From Hymenobacter cavernae (lineage in GTDB: Bacteria; Bacteroidota; Bacteroidia; Cytophagales; Hymenobacteraceae), in the NCBI RefSeq assembly GCF_014641455.1, contig NZ_BMHT01000013.1, positions 1 to 40,567 on the forward strand: a stretch of 40,567 nt of DNA. The letters are read 5' to 3'. Position 1 is the first letter of the stretch, and each line of letters starts with the position of its first letter. Made by a program: the position numbers and the translations under genes. The notes under the pieces were generated by a model, which was not told where the DNA came from, ran no database searches, and saw only the letters and a program-made list of their open reading frames with translations. Below are positions 26,165 through 34,733 of the stretch, piece after piece.

Positions 26165-27408
26165 TTCTTGACACGAACTGTGTTAAAAGTCAAGGATTGA
26201 GAGCAAGTTTTGACGAAAAATCAGCTTGGTAGGGTACCCCCGATTTGATAATGGCGAAGGCTTGCTTGAGCAACTTATTACAGACCGCAATCAGGGCAAC
26301 TTTGCCGTTCTTTCCTTTAGCCACTAGTCGATCATAGAGCGCCTGACACGCCGCATTTGACTTCTTAGCGGAGAAGCTGCACATGAACAGCTTGCCGCGG
26401 ATCAAGCCGCCACCCATCTTGGTGATGCGCACTTTGCCGCGGATGCTGGTGCCGGAGCTGTGTTCCCGCGGCGATAAGCCGGCCATGGCGATGAGTTGGC
26501 GGTAATTGTTCAAGCGGGTAAAGCCGCCAGCAAATAAGAGCAACATACTAGCCGTCTTACGCCCAATGCCTGGAATGGAGCACAACAGCGTGATTTCCGG
26601 CCCAAACCGCTGTTCGAGCAAGAACAAGAGTTCATTCTCCACCGCCTCAACTTGTTGGGTTAGGGCTTTCAAGGTTTGTTGAAGGCGTTTCAACGCCGTC
26701 TTGCTGATGATGGGTTGTCGCTGCAAGGCCTCCAAGGCGTTACTGACCATCGTTTTCTGCTTGAGCAACTGCTCAGTAACTTGCTCCAGCTGGCGACATT
26801 CCACCAGCACCTGCTCATCGGGCTGCCAGCGGGAGACCGGTTGTTGCTGGCCGTAACGGAGCAGCCATTGGGCATCCTTGCGGTCACTTTTGCCTTTACT
26901 CAAGTGCATCTGGATAAAGCGCTTGATGACCAAAGGGTTGAGCACGGCCACTTGCCCACCTTGCTCGTGTAGGTAGTAGGCCAGCGCCAAATTGTAGGTA
27001 CCGGTAGCCTCCATCACAAACAAGCACTGGGCGCCACAAGCCTTCACCAATTGCTGAAAGCCCGCTTTGCTGTTGCTGACTTCCAAGTGCTTGAATTGCT
27101 GGTCAGTGGCCTGATAACACACCGCCAACGTAGCCTTACTCACGTCGATACCAACAACGGGGAGGGAGAGTGGAGCAACCATACCAAGTAGGAGTTGAGG
27201 TGAAATCAAGAAGAAAGGAGTTCTAGGAAATCTTTTGCTATCCTAATACAGGCTCTCGGGCCTCACGGAACTGTCCAAAGTAGTCCTGGAAAAAGAAGGG
27301 GATTGTCATGTCAAACGGGCTTGCAGTAGCCCCATAATCGATGAATCTTGTTCCTTCTTTTTCCTTTCAGCAGCCCTAATGAAGGCTAGTAAGCGAACAT
27401 AGAATGTT
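26165..27408 (-). mobile_element. IS110-family insertion element, ends not resolved
   Basis: This covers the transposase gene plus its flanking non-coding DNA. IS110 elements lack classical inverted repeats and usually make no target duplication, so the ends cannot be fixed by eye. An inverted repeat CTTGAC/GTCAAG at 26167-26194 overlaps the transposase stop. The 226 bp upstream of the start (27183-27408) contain a GGGCT/AGCCC hairpin (27317-27332) and could hold the bridge RNA used by this family. Confidence 0.55.
26190..27182 (-). CDS. IS110-family transposase
   Basis: This encodes 330 residues from ATG 27182; a TTG nine codons upstream (27209) is an alternative. The N-terminal DEDD/RuvC-like domain has VVGIDVSKATLAVCY (first acidic), FVMEATGTYN (second) and SDRKDAQWLLRYG (the paired aspartates). 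A helical central part follows. The C-terminal Transposase_20 domain contains LLCSIPGIGRKTASMLL, LNNYRQLIAMAGLSPREHSSG and the family's conserved-serine region. IS110 transposases act with a bridge RNA encoded in a non-coding end. Length is normal and all motifs are present, so it may be active. Confidence 0.93.
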   Translation of the reverse strand: MVAPLSLPVVGIDVSKATLAVCYQATDQQFKHLEVSNSKAGFQQLVKACGAQCLFVMEATGTYNLALAYYLHEQGGQVAVLNPLVIKRFIQMHLSKGKSDRKDAQWLLRYGQQQPVSRWQPDEQVLVECRQLEQVTEQLLKQKTMVSNALEALQRQPIISKTALKRLQQTLKALTQQVEAVENELLFLLEQRFGPEITLLCSIPGIGRKTASMLLLFAGGFTRLNNYRQLIAMAGLSPREHSSGTSIRGKVRITKMGGGLIRGKLFMCSFSAKKSNAACQALYDRLVAKGKNGKVALIAVCNKLLKQAFAIIKSGVPYQADFSSKLALNP

Positions 27409-27744
27409 CTAACTAGTTGTCTTTCGCGGGGTTAGTCTTTCTCCCGCCCAATCATAACTCAATGGTTTTCCTCCTTTCTCTGGTTTCCATCCCAGTTGCT
27501 GTGCTTGTTGAATGATCAGGGCGGCCTCTCTGGGCTTGATGAGCTGCAGGTTCAACTGGCTGACCTGCGGAAACGCTACCCAGTAGGCGTTGACGTCCGT
27601 TTCAAAATAGACTTCAATCTTGCTACCTTGACAACCTGCTTGTTGAGCGACAAAAACATTATAGCCATCATTCGGGCTTACCAACCAAGTATATCGGATG
27701 CCCTCTAGCGTGATTGATCGAGACTTCTTCTTGGATAGTGCCAT
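27409..27744 (-). CDS. Conserved hypothetical protein
   Basis: This encodes 111 residues, starting with a basic MALSKKKSRSITLEGIRYTW. The following region is beta-rich, and the end has REAALIIQQAQQLGWKPEKG, a helix followed by a GW-containing turn. The look is that of small, soluble Bacteroidota proteins of unknown function often found alone or near mobile elements. It starts cleanly at ATG 27744 and stops just upstream of the IS110 element, so it may be close to intact. I cannot assign a function. Confidence 0.6.
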   Translation of the reverse strand: MALSKKKSRSITLEGIRYTWLVSPNDGYNVFVAQQAGCQGSKIEVYFETDVNAYWVAFPQVSQLNLQLIKPREAALIIQQAQQLGWKPEKGGKPLSYDWAGERLTPRKTTS

Positions 27745-28099
27745 CTAAAGAGGCTTGGCTTATACGGTGTTTTTTGAAGACTATACTTCTTGCTTGATAT
27801 GACATAAGGTTGCTTCGAAGACACTTCTTACTGCAATGCTAAAATGATTATTGAGCGAGAAATTGTAGTATACAAGTTCGACTTTGTACTGTATCAACAA
27901 GCAACTTATTCCTTATCGGGTGTTGTTAAGCAAATAGGATAAATCCCCCGGATCAGTGACCACCCAAGCCAAACTGGTCATGACAATGTGTTAACACCAC
28001 GTAAAAGTATCAAAAACGATCGCCGTGCAGACTCCTGAAGCTAAGGAGGGAATGTGCGAGCGAAATCGGGCTTCCTTAGGTATTTAACAACACGCTCAA
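27745..28099. other. Non-coding region, one weak hairpin
   Basis: No gene is seen. An inverted repeat CTAAGGA...TCCTTAG around 28040-28080 may end the membrane-protein transcript coming from the right; it has no T-run. Confidence 0.4.
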
Positions 28100-29521
28100 C
28101 TAGAAAGCAGCCCGGTTATTTTGCTTCGGGTCCGTACGTACGGAATCCAACCCGAACCAACCAGCCGTCTGCCAGTTTATGTAAAAATGGTAGTAGGGTC
28201 GAATGTCATACCCGTGAATCAGAATGTGACGCGGCGTAATATTGACCATAGGCGCTATCGTCAGCTTCGTTTTTGGTTGTTGGGCGGCACGGCGGAACAA
28301 GGTATAACGGGCTTGCCATTGCTGGGCGTACTGGGGCGCCTCCAGCGTCCATTCCAACCAGGCTCGCCAACTAACCAGCGCGATCGTAGCGGTCAAGTAA
28401 AGGGCAATGAGTAAGCGTGCGGAATGCCCCAGCGGAACGGCAGGGGCCGTCATCGGTAGCGCGGCCCAACAGGCCACCGGCCAGCCTAGTAAGAGCCACC
28501 ATAACAAGACATTGACCGCTCGGGTAGGAATCGTGGCCTCCCAGATAAACGCGTAGGGTAGACACCCCAGTACGACGCCGATTAGAAGAAATGCGGTACT
28601 AAGCAACAGGGGAAATGCTAGGCCGCGTGGCCGGCCCGGCAACAAACGTACGCCAAGGGGGGCTAGCAGCAACGGCAACAAAAGGACGCTATTGAGACTA
28701 AAAGACGGAAAAACCAGCCGCACAGCTTTCACGAGGCGGCGGAATGCTTGCGGCAAGCTCGTAGCCGGAGCGGAATCTACTCGCATGCGCACATAATTGC
28801 CAGGGGCACTTAGGCCCACCAAGCCAACTACGAGTAGTAGTACCCCCAGCCCGAACCAGATGCGGGCACTGATAGCTTGGCGCCGGTACAGGCTGACGGC
28901 AAAACCCACCAGGATCAGCCATCCTAGCAACACAATGTTTAGCTCCGTGGAGCCTGCCGCGGCCAGCGTGCCGATACCCGCCACGAGCAGCCAGCGGCGG
29001 CGGCTACTCGCGGCGGGGGCCCGTTGCGCTTGGTCGACTGCCAGGGGTACCACCACTAACAGCAAAGCGGGCAACTGATAAACGGCTACATCCGTGAAGT
29101 AATACACGGCAGAATATACGTCCGGCACGATCGCCAAATAGAGCAACGTGAGTCCTACTGCCAGCCAACCAGCGGTAGCGCCGGCGAGTTGGTTGGTAGT
29201 TAAACGCCGTAATCCCAGCCAGAGGATTCCTAGCTTGGAACCTAGTCCAACCAAAATCGGCAGGGCCATATTTCCCAGCCAATTATAGCTCAACGGATTC
29301 AAGCCCGTTTGCAGGAGATTACAGAAGAATCGCCCCGACCACGTAAAATAAAGCCGCTGGCAGGCACCGCCTACGCCGTACTCTCGGGCTAACTGCCCAG
29401 CCGAGTAGTCGTCAGAATAGGGCTGATTATAATAGATTAGGGCTAAAAAAGGCAGGAAGGCGAACAGGATTCCAGCTTTTACTAGTGGCCAAAGGGCGTG
29501 ATTTCTACTTGCGAGCGGCAT
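28100..29521 (-). CDS. Polytopic membrane protein, DUF6056-like
   Basis: This encodes 473 residues if started at ATG 29521 (MPLASRNHALW); an upstream ATG at 29611 adds 30 basic residues. About ten hydrophobic helices are visible. After the first helix the extracytoplasmic loop reads YYNQPYSDDYSAGQLAREYG and later WSGRFFCN. Further on come VYYFTDVAVYQLP and SAPGNYVR. These fit the DUF6056 family, which is distantly related to GT-C glycosyltransferases that use lipid-linked sugars and carry an acidic first-loop motif. The probable role is modification of surface polysaccharide. It diverges from the next gene, another GT-C-like protein, with only 30-120 bp between starts, so a shared control region is likely. 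Confidence 0.75.
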   Translation of the reverse strand: MPLASRNHALWPLVKAGILFAFLPFLALIYYNQPYSDDYSAGQLAREYGVGGACQRLYFTWSGRFFCNLLQTGLNPLSYNWLGNMALPILVGLGSKLGILWLGLRRLTTNQLAGATAGWLAVGLTLLYLAIVPDVYSAVYYFTDVAVYQLPALLLVVVPLAVDQAQRAPAASSRRRWLLVAGIGTLAAAGSTELNIVLLGWLILVGFAVSLYRRQAISARIWFGLGVLLLVVGLVGLSAPGNYVRMRVDSAPATSLPQAFRRLVKAVRLVFPSFSLNSVLLLPLLLAPLGVRLLPGRPRGLAFPLLLSTAFLLIGVVLGCLPYAFIWEATIPTRAVNVLLWWLLLGWPVACWAALPMTAPAVPLGHSARLLIALYLTATIALVSWRAWLEWTLEAPQYAQQWQARYTLFRRAAQQPKTKLTIAPMVNITPRHILIHGYDIRPYYHFYINWQTAGWFGLDSVRTDPKQNNRAAF

Positions 29522-29641
29522 TAGAGCGTACGTTGAACGATCAAAAATACGATAAACCGATCCCGTGGTGGTCCTGCCGGGAGGACTAGTTTTTCTGGTT
29601 CTCCGCGCCATCCGATGCGTTAAACAGCCATCTTACAGGTC

Positions 29642-31027
29642 ATGACTCAACCTTTCGTATCCCAGTGGCCCTTCTGGCGCTCTAGCGGCTGGTGGTTTGG
29701 CAGCACATTCGGGCTCTTCTACCTGTACCTGCATTATTGCGCCTCCGGGACGACGGAATTCCAGTACGATGCCCAGGCCTATTGGAACCAAGCGTACCAA
29801 CTAAGCGAAGGCCATCTGCTGGGCGAGCGGGTCCACGGCAGCAGCTTGGCACTACTTTATTACCCAGCCGTCTTGATGGTACGACACGCCGGGCTTACGG
29901 ACACGGAAGTAGTCCAGCTGATGGGTGCCGCAATGGCGGCTCTACTCTTTGGGGTGGTCGCACCGGCATTGTGGCAGACGGTTGTGGTCGGGTCATCCCT
30001 GAGCGGGTACCGCCGGGGTATTTTTGTGGGGTTAGGGTTCCTGTTCTGGCGCGATTACTTCCGGTTCCCCTTGTCCGATTTTCCAGGCCTACTGGCCTTG
30101 TTAGGAGCGCTTCTAACTGCTAGCCGAAGTCATCGCCGTCTGCCCGGACTGGGGTGGGTGCTAACCAGCGGTGTTCTATTGGCCTTGGCCGTGAACCTGC
30201 GGCCCATCTACTTGCTCGCCGTACCGGCCGTGGTGGGCGTAGTCCTCTGGCATAGAACGGCGGTAGTGAGTAGGCGCGCGCTCGTGATCAGCTTACTGGT
30301 ACTGTTCAGCGGTTTTAGCGTGGCCAGCTTGCCGCAACTGCTGCTTAATATCGATCGGTTTCATTCGTATAGCCCGCTGGTAGACGGGGGCGGCCTACTA
30401 TTATGGCAGTTGAATAAGGGCTTAGTTATTCAGAAGTATGAAACCAATGTAGGGACTGGGTATCCGGTGGCACAAGTTATTTTCCGGGATGTAGCGGGTC
30501 AGGCGCTGCTAAGCCATGACTCGCTGCTAGTTATTCCCTCGCGCCGCGCGTACCTTCTGTTTGCCATGCGACATCCGGTGGATATGATAGCCCTATACGC
30601 CCGCCACTTGTTTAACGGGTTAGATGTCCAGTACACTTCTCCCTATATCGTTCTGGTCCAACAGTCGACGGTCGGCTTAGCGCTCGTCAACTATACGCTG
30701 CAGTTTGGGTGCTTGCTTCTTTTATTTTCTAGGAGGGCCGGCAACCGGCTGACCACAACGCAGGGTCTGTGTCTGCTCGCCGTGTTGCTTCCGTGCGTGC
30801 TGGTGGCCCCTTTTGCCATGGAATGCCGCTTTTTGCTTGCGCTGCATGTATTGCTTTACGCCGTTCTCTGCTTTGGGTGGCCGGCGGGCGGGCCTTGGGT
30901 CAGCCTAGCACCACCCGTTCGGTGGCGTTTAGTAAGCGCCTATGTGCTGTATATGCTGTTGTGTTTGGCACTATCATCGGCTACCCAGGCGACGCTGGTT
31001 GGGCAGCCGAAGCTCTTTCAACCCTGA
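29642..31027 (+). CDS. Polytopic membrane protein, GT-C glycosyltransferase-like
   Basis: This encodes 461 residues with about ten transmembrane helices. The first periplasmic loop contains TTEFQYDAQAYWNQAYQLSE, an acidic 'E..YD' site like the catalytic motif of ArnT/PMT-type transferases. FPLSDFPGLLALLGALL and ALAVNLRPIYLLAVP resemble the conserved helices of family-39-like proteins. ECRFLLALHVLLYAVL near the end fits the usual YRY/F-type region. It probably moves a sugar from a lipid carrier onto a surface glycan or protein. It is divergent from the DUF6056-like gene and followed by a decayed IS3 fragment. Confidence 0.7.
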   Translation: MTQPFVSQWPFWRSSGWWFGSTFGLFYLYLHYCASGTTEFQYDAQAYWNQAYQLSEGHLLGERVHGSSLALLYYPAVLMVRHAGLTDTEVVQLMGAAMAALLFGVVAPALWQTVVVGSSLSGYRRGIFVGLGFLFWRDYFRFPLSDFPGLLALLGALLTASRSHRRLPGLGWVLTSGVLLALAVNLRPIYLLAVPAVVGVVLWHRTAVVSRRALVISLLVLFSGFSVASLPQLLLNIDRFHSYSPLVDGGGLLLWQLNKGLVIQKYETNVGTGYPVAQVIFRDVAGQALLSHDSLLVIPSRRAYLLFAMRHPVDMIALYARHLFNGLDVQYTSPYIVLVQQSTVGLALVNYTLQFGCLLLLFSRRAGNRLTTTQGLCLLAVLLPCVLVAPFAMECRFLLALHVLLYAVLCFGWPAGGPWVSLAPPVRWRLVSAYVLYMLLCLALSSATQATLVGQPKLFQP

Positions 31028-31609
31028 ACCATCCGTCTCAAATTCAGCGGCACTTGGCGGTCCTACATTAAGCGGATAGCAGAAGGACGTACCTTGTTTC
31101 TGTGGACCAAGGCCCTCCACCTAGCTTCCGAGAGCCGTAGCACGCAAGCGGCCGGTCGTTACGCATCCCGTCCTAAGGCAGTTCTACCCCTAGCAGCAGG
31201 CCCAGGTCATGGCTGAAGTGAGATAATGGCAAGGTAGTGCGCGACCCAGCAGTGCACGAAAGCACGCCTGCTGACCTCGTCAGCCGAGTGCTGCGCCGCT
31301 CTAAAAAGAGAACACACGAACTTGATACGATTTATAATACGATAGCTCATCTACCGGCTCGTTGCTGTTCTAACCGGTACGAGCAGTAGTCCTGCAGTAA
31401 CTAGGGTTGCATACAGCACAAGCCATCACATGCCGCTACCACTTTCATTATTTAACGAAGGTAACCTGCTGAAAACAGGTAGTGGTAAGTAAAGTGCTTC
31501 TTACCTAAGTTCGAGATAAAGCTTACGGAGCAGTTGCGCCAATCCTCCAATAAGGTCTGATAATTAAGCATTATTGTAGCTTATCTGGACCAAAAAAGGG
31601 CTTGTCGTA
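31028..31609. other. Non-coding region with an IS3 relic
   Basis: No gene is seen apart from the decayed transposase described at 31078-31302. A small hairpin ACCTG/CAGGT lies near 31464-31480. Confidence 0.5.
31078..31302 (+). pseudogene. Decayed, internally deleted IS3 copy (orfA fused to an orfB piece)
   Basis: GCAGAAGGACGTACCTTG parallels the start of the intact orfA. Then KALHLASESRSTQAAGR parallels EALRLATESRSTQAAAR of that protein. After frameshifts and stops, DLVSRVLRRS parallels EGLVSEALRRA from the middle of OrfB. The copy has therefore lost the part between and most of orfB. It is clearly related to, but much diverged from, the element at 7831-9078. Confidence 0.65.
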
Positions 31610-31831
31610 CTAGCTAGAGTTGAGTTGCTTCAGGAAGGTCTCCCCCTCATAGATAGGAATTTCTAAGTTGCTGCTCTTTTTCAATAAACCGGCGGCATAC
31701 GCTTCTGCCTGCTGAAGAGAACTGAAGTAGAGAAAGGGCATCTCCGTTCCAGAAAATATGGTTTGAGCATCTGAATTCAGGACGTGCCCGGTCGAGCGCT
31801 GACAGACCAGTAATTTGTAGGCTTGTAGCAT
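31610..31831 (-). CDS. Small hypothetical protein
   Basis: This encodes 73 residues. FLYFSSLQQAEAYAAGLLKK then EIPIYEGETFLKQL gives an alpha/beta pattern like small Bacteroidota proteins that begin with 'Y.L.v.d..tg'. It has a clean ATG and length typical of such proteins. It lies downstream of the replication gene and in the same direction, separated by 148 bp of AT-rich sequence. The function is not known. Confidence 0.55.
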   Translation of the reverse strand: MLQAYKLLVCQRSTGHVLNSDAQTIFSGTEMPFLYFSSLQQAEAYAAGLLKKSSNLEIPIYEGETFLKQLNSS

Positions 31832-31979
31832 GCAGGTGGAAGTACTAGACCCTATTTACATTTCATCTTCGTTCTGATAATGCGGTCGTATCAAGACCTA
31901 AAACAACGGTCTAGATCGCATAAAAAAGTACAACTTTGTATAGGGATATTTTTGCTTTTTTATACTGAATAAGCCTCTG

Positions 31980-33197
31980 TTATTCAGTCTTTTGGTACAA
32001 GTTAGGGAAGTTGGTTTTCAACAGATTCAATGTGCTAGCTCCTAAATTATCAAAGTGCCTGCTTTTAGTCTCAAAGTCACGCAGTAGAGGAAAAGTTAGC
32101 TTCAAGAGCTTTTCTAGCTGTGATGCATCATGGTTGAGTATCTGAAGTACTTTTTTGATCTGTGCCTCAGTAAGCTGAAGTTTGCGTAATCGGCTGATGA
32201 CTCGATCTACTAAGGATGTTGGTTGCTCGCCGTGGGTTAATTGCTTAGTTATGGATGTAGGCTCAATGCTAACTGAGGTACCAAGATCTTCTTGGTCATG
32301 GTACTTAATTGTAAACTCGATACTATCTACAGCCCGACCTTTCTTGTTCTCTGTGTAAGCTATCTCAAAGTTCTTCGCGTTCAGCTCAGCAATGGACGGT
32401 TTAAGCACTTTACTACGATAATCAGCAAACTGCGTATAGGTGCCCTTACCTGTAGTGATATTGCGCAACTTTTCCACAGTTACCGTAATTGGAGAACGAA
32501 ATTCCCAGCTTTTCAACAGCCAGTAGAAGCGAATAGTATTGACGTTAGATAAACTCATCAACTCAGCCACATGGCCTAAAGTGTACTCTCCAGCTAGATG
32601 CAATAAGTAAGGCATTGCAGTCTCACTAAACATACCTACTAGAATACCTTTGGTACCATCGTAGCGCATGCCTTGCACTAATGAGATGACATGACGCTCC
32701 TTCTTACGATTTACCACTGGCAGTTCTAGACGTACCGACATGAGGTTATCGATAGCGGCATTTAAAAGATCATAGTTACGGCCACCCATTGCACCTGGCT
32801 TCTCGCCCATCAGATCTTCTAGTGAAATAACAATTTGCTGCGGCTTAGTATCAATCTTGTGCAAGCAACGCAACATGAGAATAAAGATCTTAGCTTCTAA
32901 TAAGGTTAAAGCAAGAGGTGCTTCGATTAGATAATTATGTTGAGCTACAACCGAACGCTTGCGACTTTTAGTTATTAGTTCCTGCACGTTCTCAGGTGTA
33001 GTTGGTTCCTGAGCGATAGATTTTGGGACACTGATAGGTTTAGGGACACTTCCTTTAGCGGCCTGAATAGCAGCATAAGCCAACTCTTGGGTGTCAAAAT
33101 AACCCAGATTACGCTGCATGCCATCAACTCTTAAACGAGCTTTCCACTTGTTCCTTGACTTATCGTACGTGGTCCCTTTATACTGATTATCAGGCAT
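31980..33197 (-). CDS. rep: Plasmid replication initiator, Rep_3 family with N-terminal AP2-like domain
   Basis: This encodes 405 residues. Residues about 83-295 are a Rep_3/RepB-type initiator with two winged helices: VVAQHNYLIEAPLALTLLEAK, then ISLEDLM, SLVQGMRYD, LMSLSNVNTIRFYWLLKSW and FADYRSKVLKPSIAELN. Such proteins bind iterons and open the origin. Residues about 6-48 (YKGTTYDKSRNKWKARLRV, GYFDTQELAYAAI) look like an AP2/ERF DNA-binding domain, which is unusual in an initiator and may add a second DNA contact. The gene lies immediately beside five iterons at 33281-33409 and reads away from them, the normal arrangement for autoregulated replication. The last 80 residues are charged and helical. 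Confidence 0.9.
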   Translation of the reverse strand: MPDNQYKGTTYDKSRNKWKARLRVDGMQRNLGYFDTQELAYAAIQAAKGSVPKPISVPKSIAQEPTTPENVQELITKSRKRSVVAQHNYLIEAPLALTLLEAKIFILMLRCLHKIDTKPQQIVISLEDLMGEKPGAMGGRNYDLLNAAIDNLMSVRLELPVVNRKKERHVISLVQGMRYDGTKGILVGMFSETAMPYLLHLAGEYTLGHVAELMSLSNVNTIRFYWLLKSWEFRSPITVTVEKLRNITTGKGTYTQFADYRSKVLKPSIAELNAKNFEIAYTENKKGRAVDSIEFTIKYHDQEDLGTSVSIEPTSITKQLTHGEQPTSLVDRVISRLRKLQLTEAQIKKVLQILNHDASQLEKLLKLTFPLLRDFETKSRHFDNLGASTLNLLKTNFPNLYQKTE

Positions 33198-33280
33198 TTA
33201 AATTGAAGTAACAGTACTAACGAAAGTAGTAAGAAAAGTTGATAGTATCGTTGTGATTCTATCAAGTGTCATACGTTTTC

Positions 33281-33409
33281 AAACGGACTTCATTCTTGTT
33301 TGAAGCTGTCCCAAAACGGACTTCATTCTTGTTTGAAGCTGTCCTTAAAGGACTTTATTCTTGTCCCAAAGGACTTTATTCTTGTCCCAAAGGACTTTAT
33401 TCTTATTTC
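33281..33409. repeat. Iteron array: probable replication origin
   Basis: The core GGACTTyATTCTTGT occurs five times at 33285, 33318, 33350, 33371 and 33392, the last ending in AT. Spacing is 33, 32, 21 and 21 bp, about three and two helical turns, so all copies face the same side. The first two sit in a longer unit that also carries TTTGAAGCTGTCC; the last three form a 21-bp tandem repeat. It lies 84 bp upstream of the rep start. Confidence 0.88.
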
Positions 33410-33872
33410 AAGCTTATAACGCATTGGTTTTCAACAAGAAATGGCGCTTTAAATATTTAAATACGATTCAATAGATGTTTTGAATAGAGTTCAGTCTTTT
33501 TAGATTTTGACTTTAGAGTTAGCACATACATACAACTGGGTTATGTTACAGGCATTAATTAGGTAACATAGAGGCAAAACAGTTTTGACTCTTGGTCGAA
33601 TTTGAATTCTATCGCGCTTTGAAGGTTGGAGTCTTATTAAGATAAATCAAGCCTAGTTATAAGCAGATTATGCTTCGCAAAAAGGCGGGATCTATGTATG
33701 TACATTATTATTATATAGTCAAAAAGAGCAAATATACTTAAACCTGATTTTATTAATATTATTTCTATCGTATAGATAGGTTAGTAGGTTATTTCGTTGC
33801 TGCAACAAAAACATCCAATTACTATATTGAAATCTAGGTGCTTAGAGGGCAGGTTATAAAGGTATAGAATTC
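33410..33872. other. AT-rich origin-proximal region
   Basis: No gene is present. The sequence is very AT-rich around 33440-33560 and 33700-33850, suitable as the DNA-unwinding part of the origin. I did not find clear DnaA boxes. Confidence 0.45.
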
Positions 33873-33943
33873 ATCTATTTCATCAAGACGATCTTGATGA
33901 AATAGATATAAAAGATAATCTTGTTTATCTTGATTTAATAGAT
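33873..33943. promoter_or_regulatory. Inverted and direct repeats upstream of parA (centromere/operator)
   Basis: A perfect 16-bp inverted repeat, ATCTATTTCATCAAGA (33873-33888) and TCTTGATGAAATAGAT (33892-33907), surrounds CGA. A direct repeat, ATCTTGATTTAATAGAT, follows at 33927-33943. AAGATAATCTT lies between. The same ATCTTGAT/ATCAAGAT motif recurs beyond parA at 34765 and 34783. This is the kind of site bound by small partition proteins. Confidence 0.75.
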
Positions 33944-33973
33944 TTTCTTTATAGGATAGACAATATAGATACG

Positions 33974-34732
33974 ATGGAAGTATTCACATTTGCGCTTCGG
34001 AAAGGAGGCACTGGTAAAACCACTTCTGTTTGGGCAGTGGGCAACTGCTTAGCACAGTCAGGATATCGCGTATTGATGGTTGATGCGGATGCACAAGCTA
34101 ATCTTACGCGGTGTTTACCACCCGTTGATTATAGCCAGAACTTAACCTTGGTCGTGGATGGGAAGGCCACACTGCCCGACGTGATGAAGCCGGTAGGTAA
34201 TAACCTGTGGTTGGTGGCAGCTACCGAATCGTTGGTTGTTGCCGAAAAGGTGCTAGGGGCAGACTTAGCATATCCATTGCTTCTCAAGAAAGCAATCAAA
34301 GGTTTGGCCAAGCACATCGACTATGTCTTAATTGATAGTCCACCCTCACCTAACTCACCTTTAACAATTGCTGCCTTGACTGCTTCTACTAAGGTATTTG
34401 TACCAGCACAACCAGAGGTGTTCAGCTTCGATGGTGTACAAAGCTTGCTAGAACTGACTGAGAAGATCCAGGACAGCTACAATCCCGAGTTAGCAGTAGG
34501 AGGAATTTTCCTGACTAAATACTCACCGAGCTACCGCCGGAGTCTTCACCACGCTTTTGTCAAAAAAATGCGTGAAAAGTTCGGTAACCTCGTAATGGAA
34601 ACCTCTATTCGTGACAACGTAGCTATTGCCGAAGCGCAGGTGCAGCGGCAGTCCTTATATCAAGCTGCTCCGCAGAGTAATGCATTGGTTGATTATGAGG
34701 CACTAACCCGGGAAATCATAGCTAGATCATAA
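33974..34732 (+). CDS. parA: ParA-family partition ATPase
   Basis: This encodes 252 residues. It has a deviant Walker A KGGTGKTTS (10-18), an A' motif LMVDADAQANLTRCL and Walker B-like YVLIDSPPS, followed by FVPAQPEVFSFDGV, all standard ParA/MinD features. There is no N-terminal helix-turn-helix domain, so it is a short type Ib ParA, expected to work with a small ribbon-helix-helix partner. That partner follows 62 bp downstream. Repeats with ATCTTGAT flank the gene on both sides and probably act as partition site and operator. The protein binds chromosome DNA non-specifically and pulls plasmid copies apart. Confidence 0.95.
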   Translation: MEVFTFALRKGGTGKTTSVWAVGNCLAQSGYRVLMVDADAQANLTRCLPPVDYSQNLTLVVDGKATLPDVMKPVGNNLWLVAATESLVVAEKVLGADLAYPLLLKKAIKGLAKHIDYVLIDSPPSPNSPLTIAALTASTKVFVPAQPEVFSFDGVQSLLELTEKIQDSYNPELAVGGIFLTKYSPSYRRSLHHAFVKKMREKFGNLVMETSIRDNVAIAEAQVQRQSLYQAAPQSNALVDYEALTREIIARS

Positions 34733-34733
34733 A

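Larger units (their letters stand above)
24949..26189. other. 1.2-kb region of gene relics between RHS gene and IS110 transposase
   Basis: No intact gene is convincing. It holds the RHS promoter at its left end, AT-rich sequence around 25400-25490, and two decayed fragments (25770-25986 and 25525-25662, described separately). A proline- and leucine-rich minus-strand frame at 25089-25388 was not accepted. Confidence 0.5.

Noticed and set aside
33281..33409. CRISPR-like array
   Set aside because: Repeats are tandem without unique spacers of constant length and sit beside rep, so they are iterons; no cas gene is present.
33266..33460. Plus-strand frame of repeated TSFLFEAV / GLYSCPK units
   Set aside because: It is simply the translation of the iterons, not a repeat protein.
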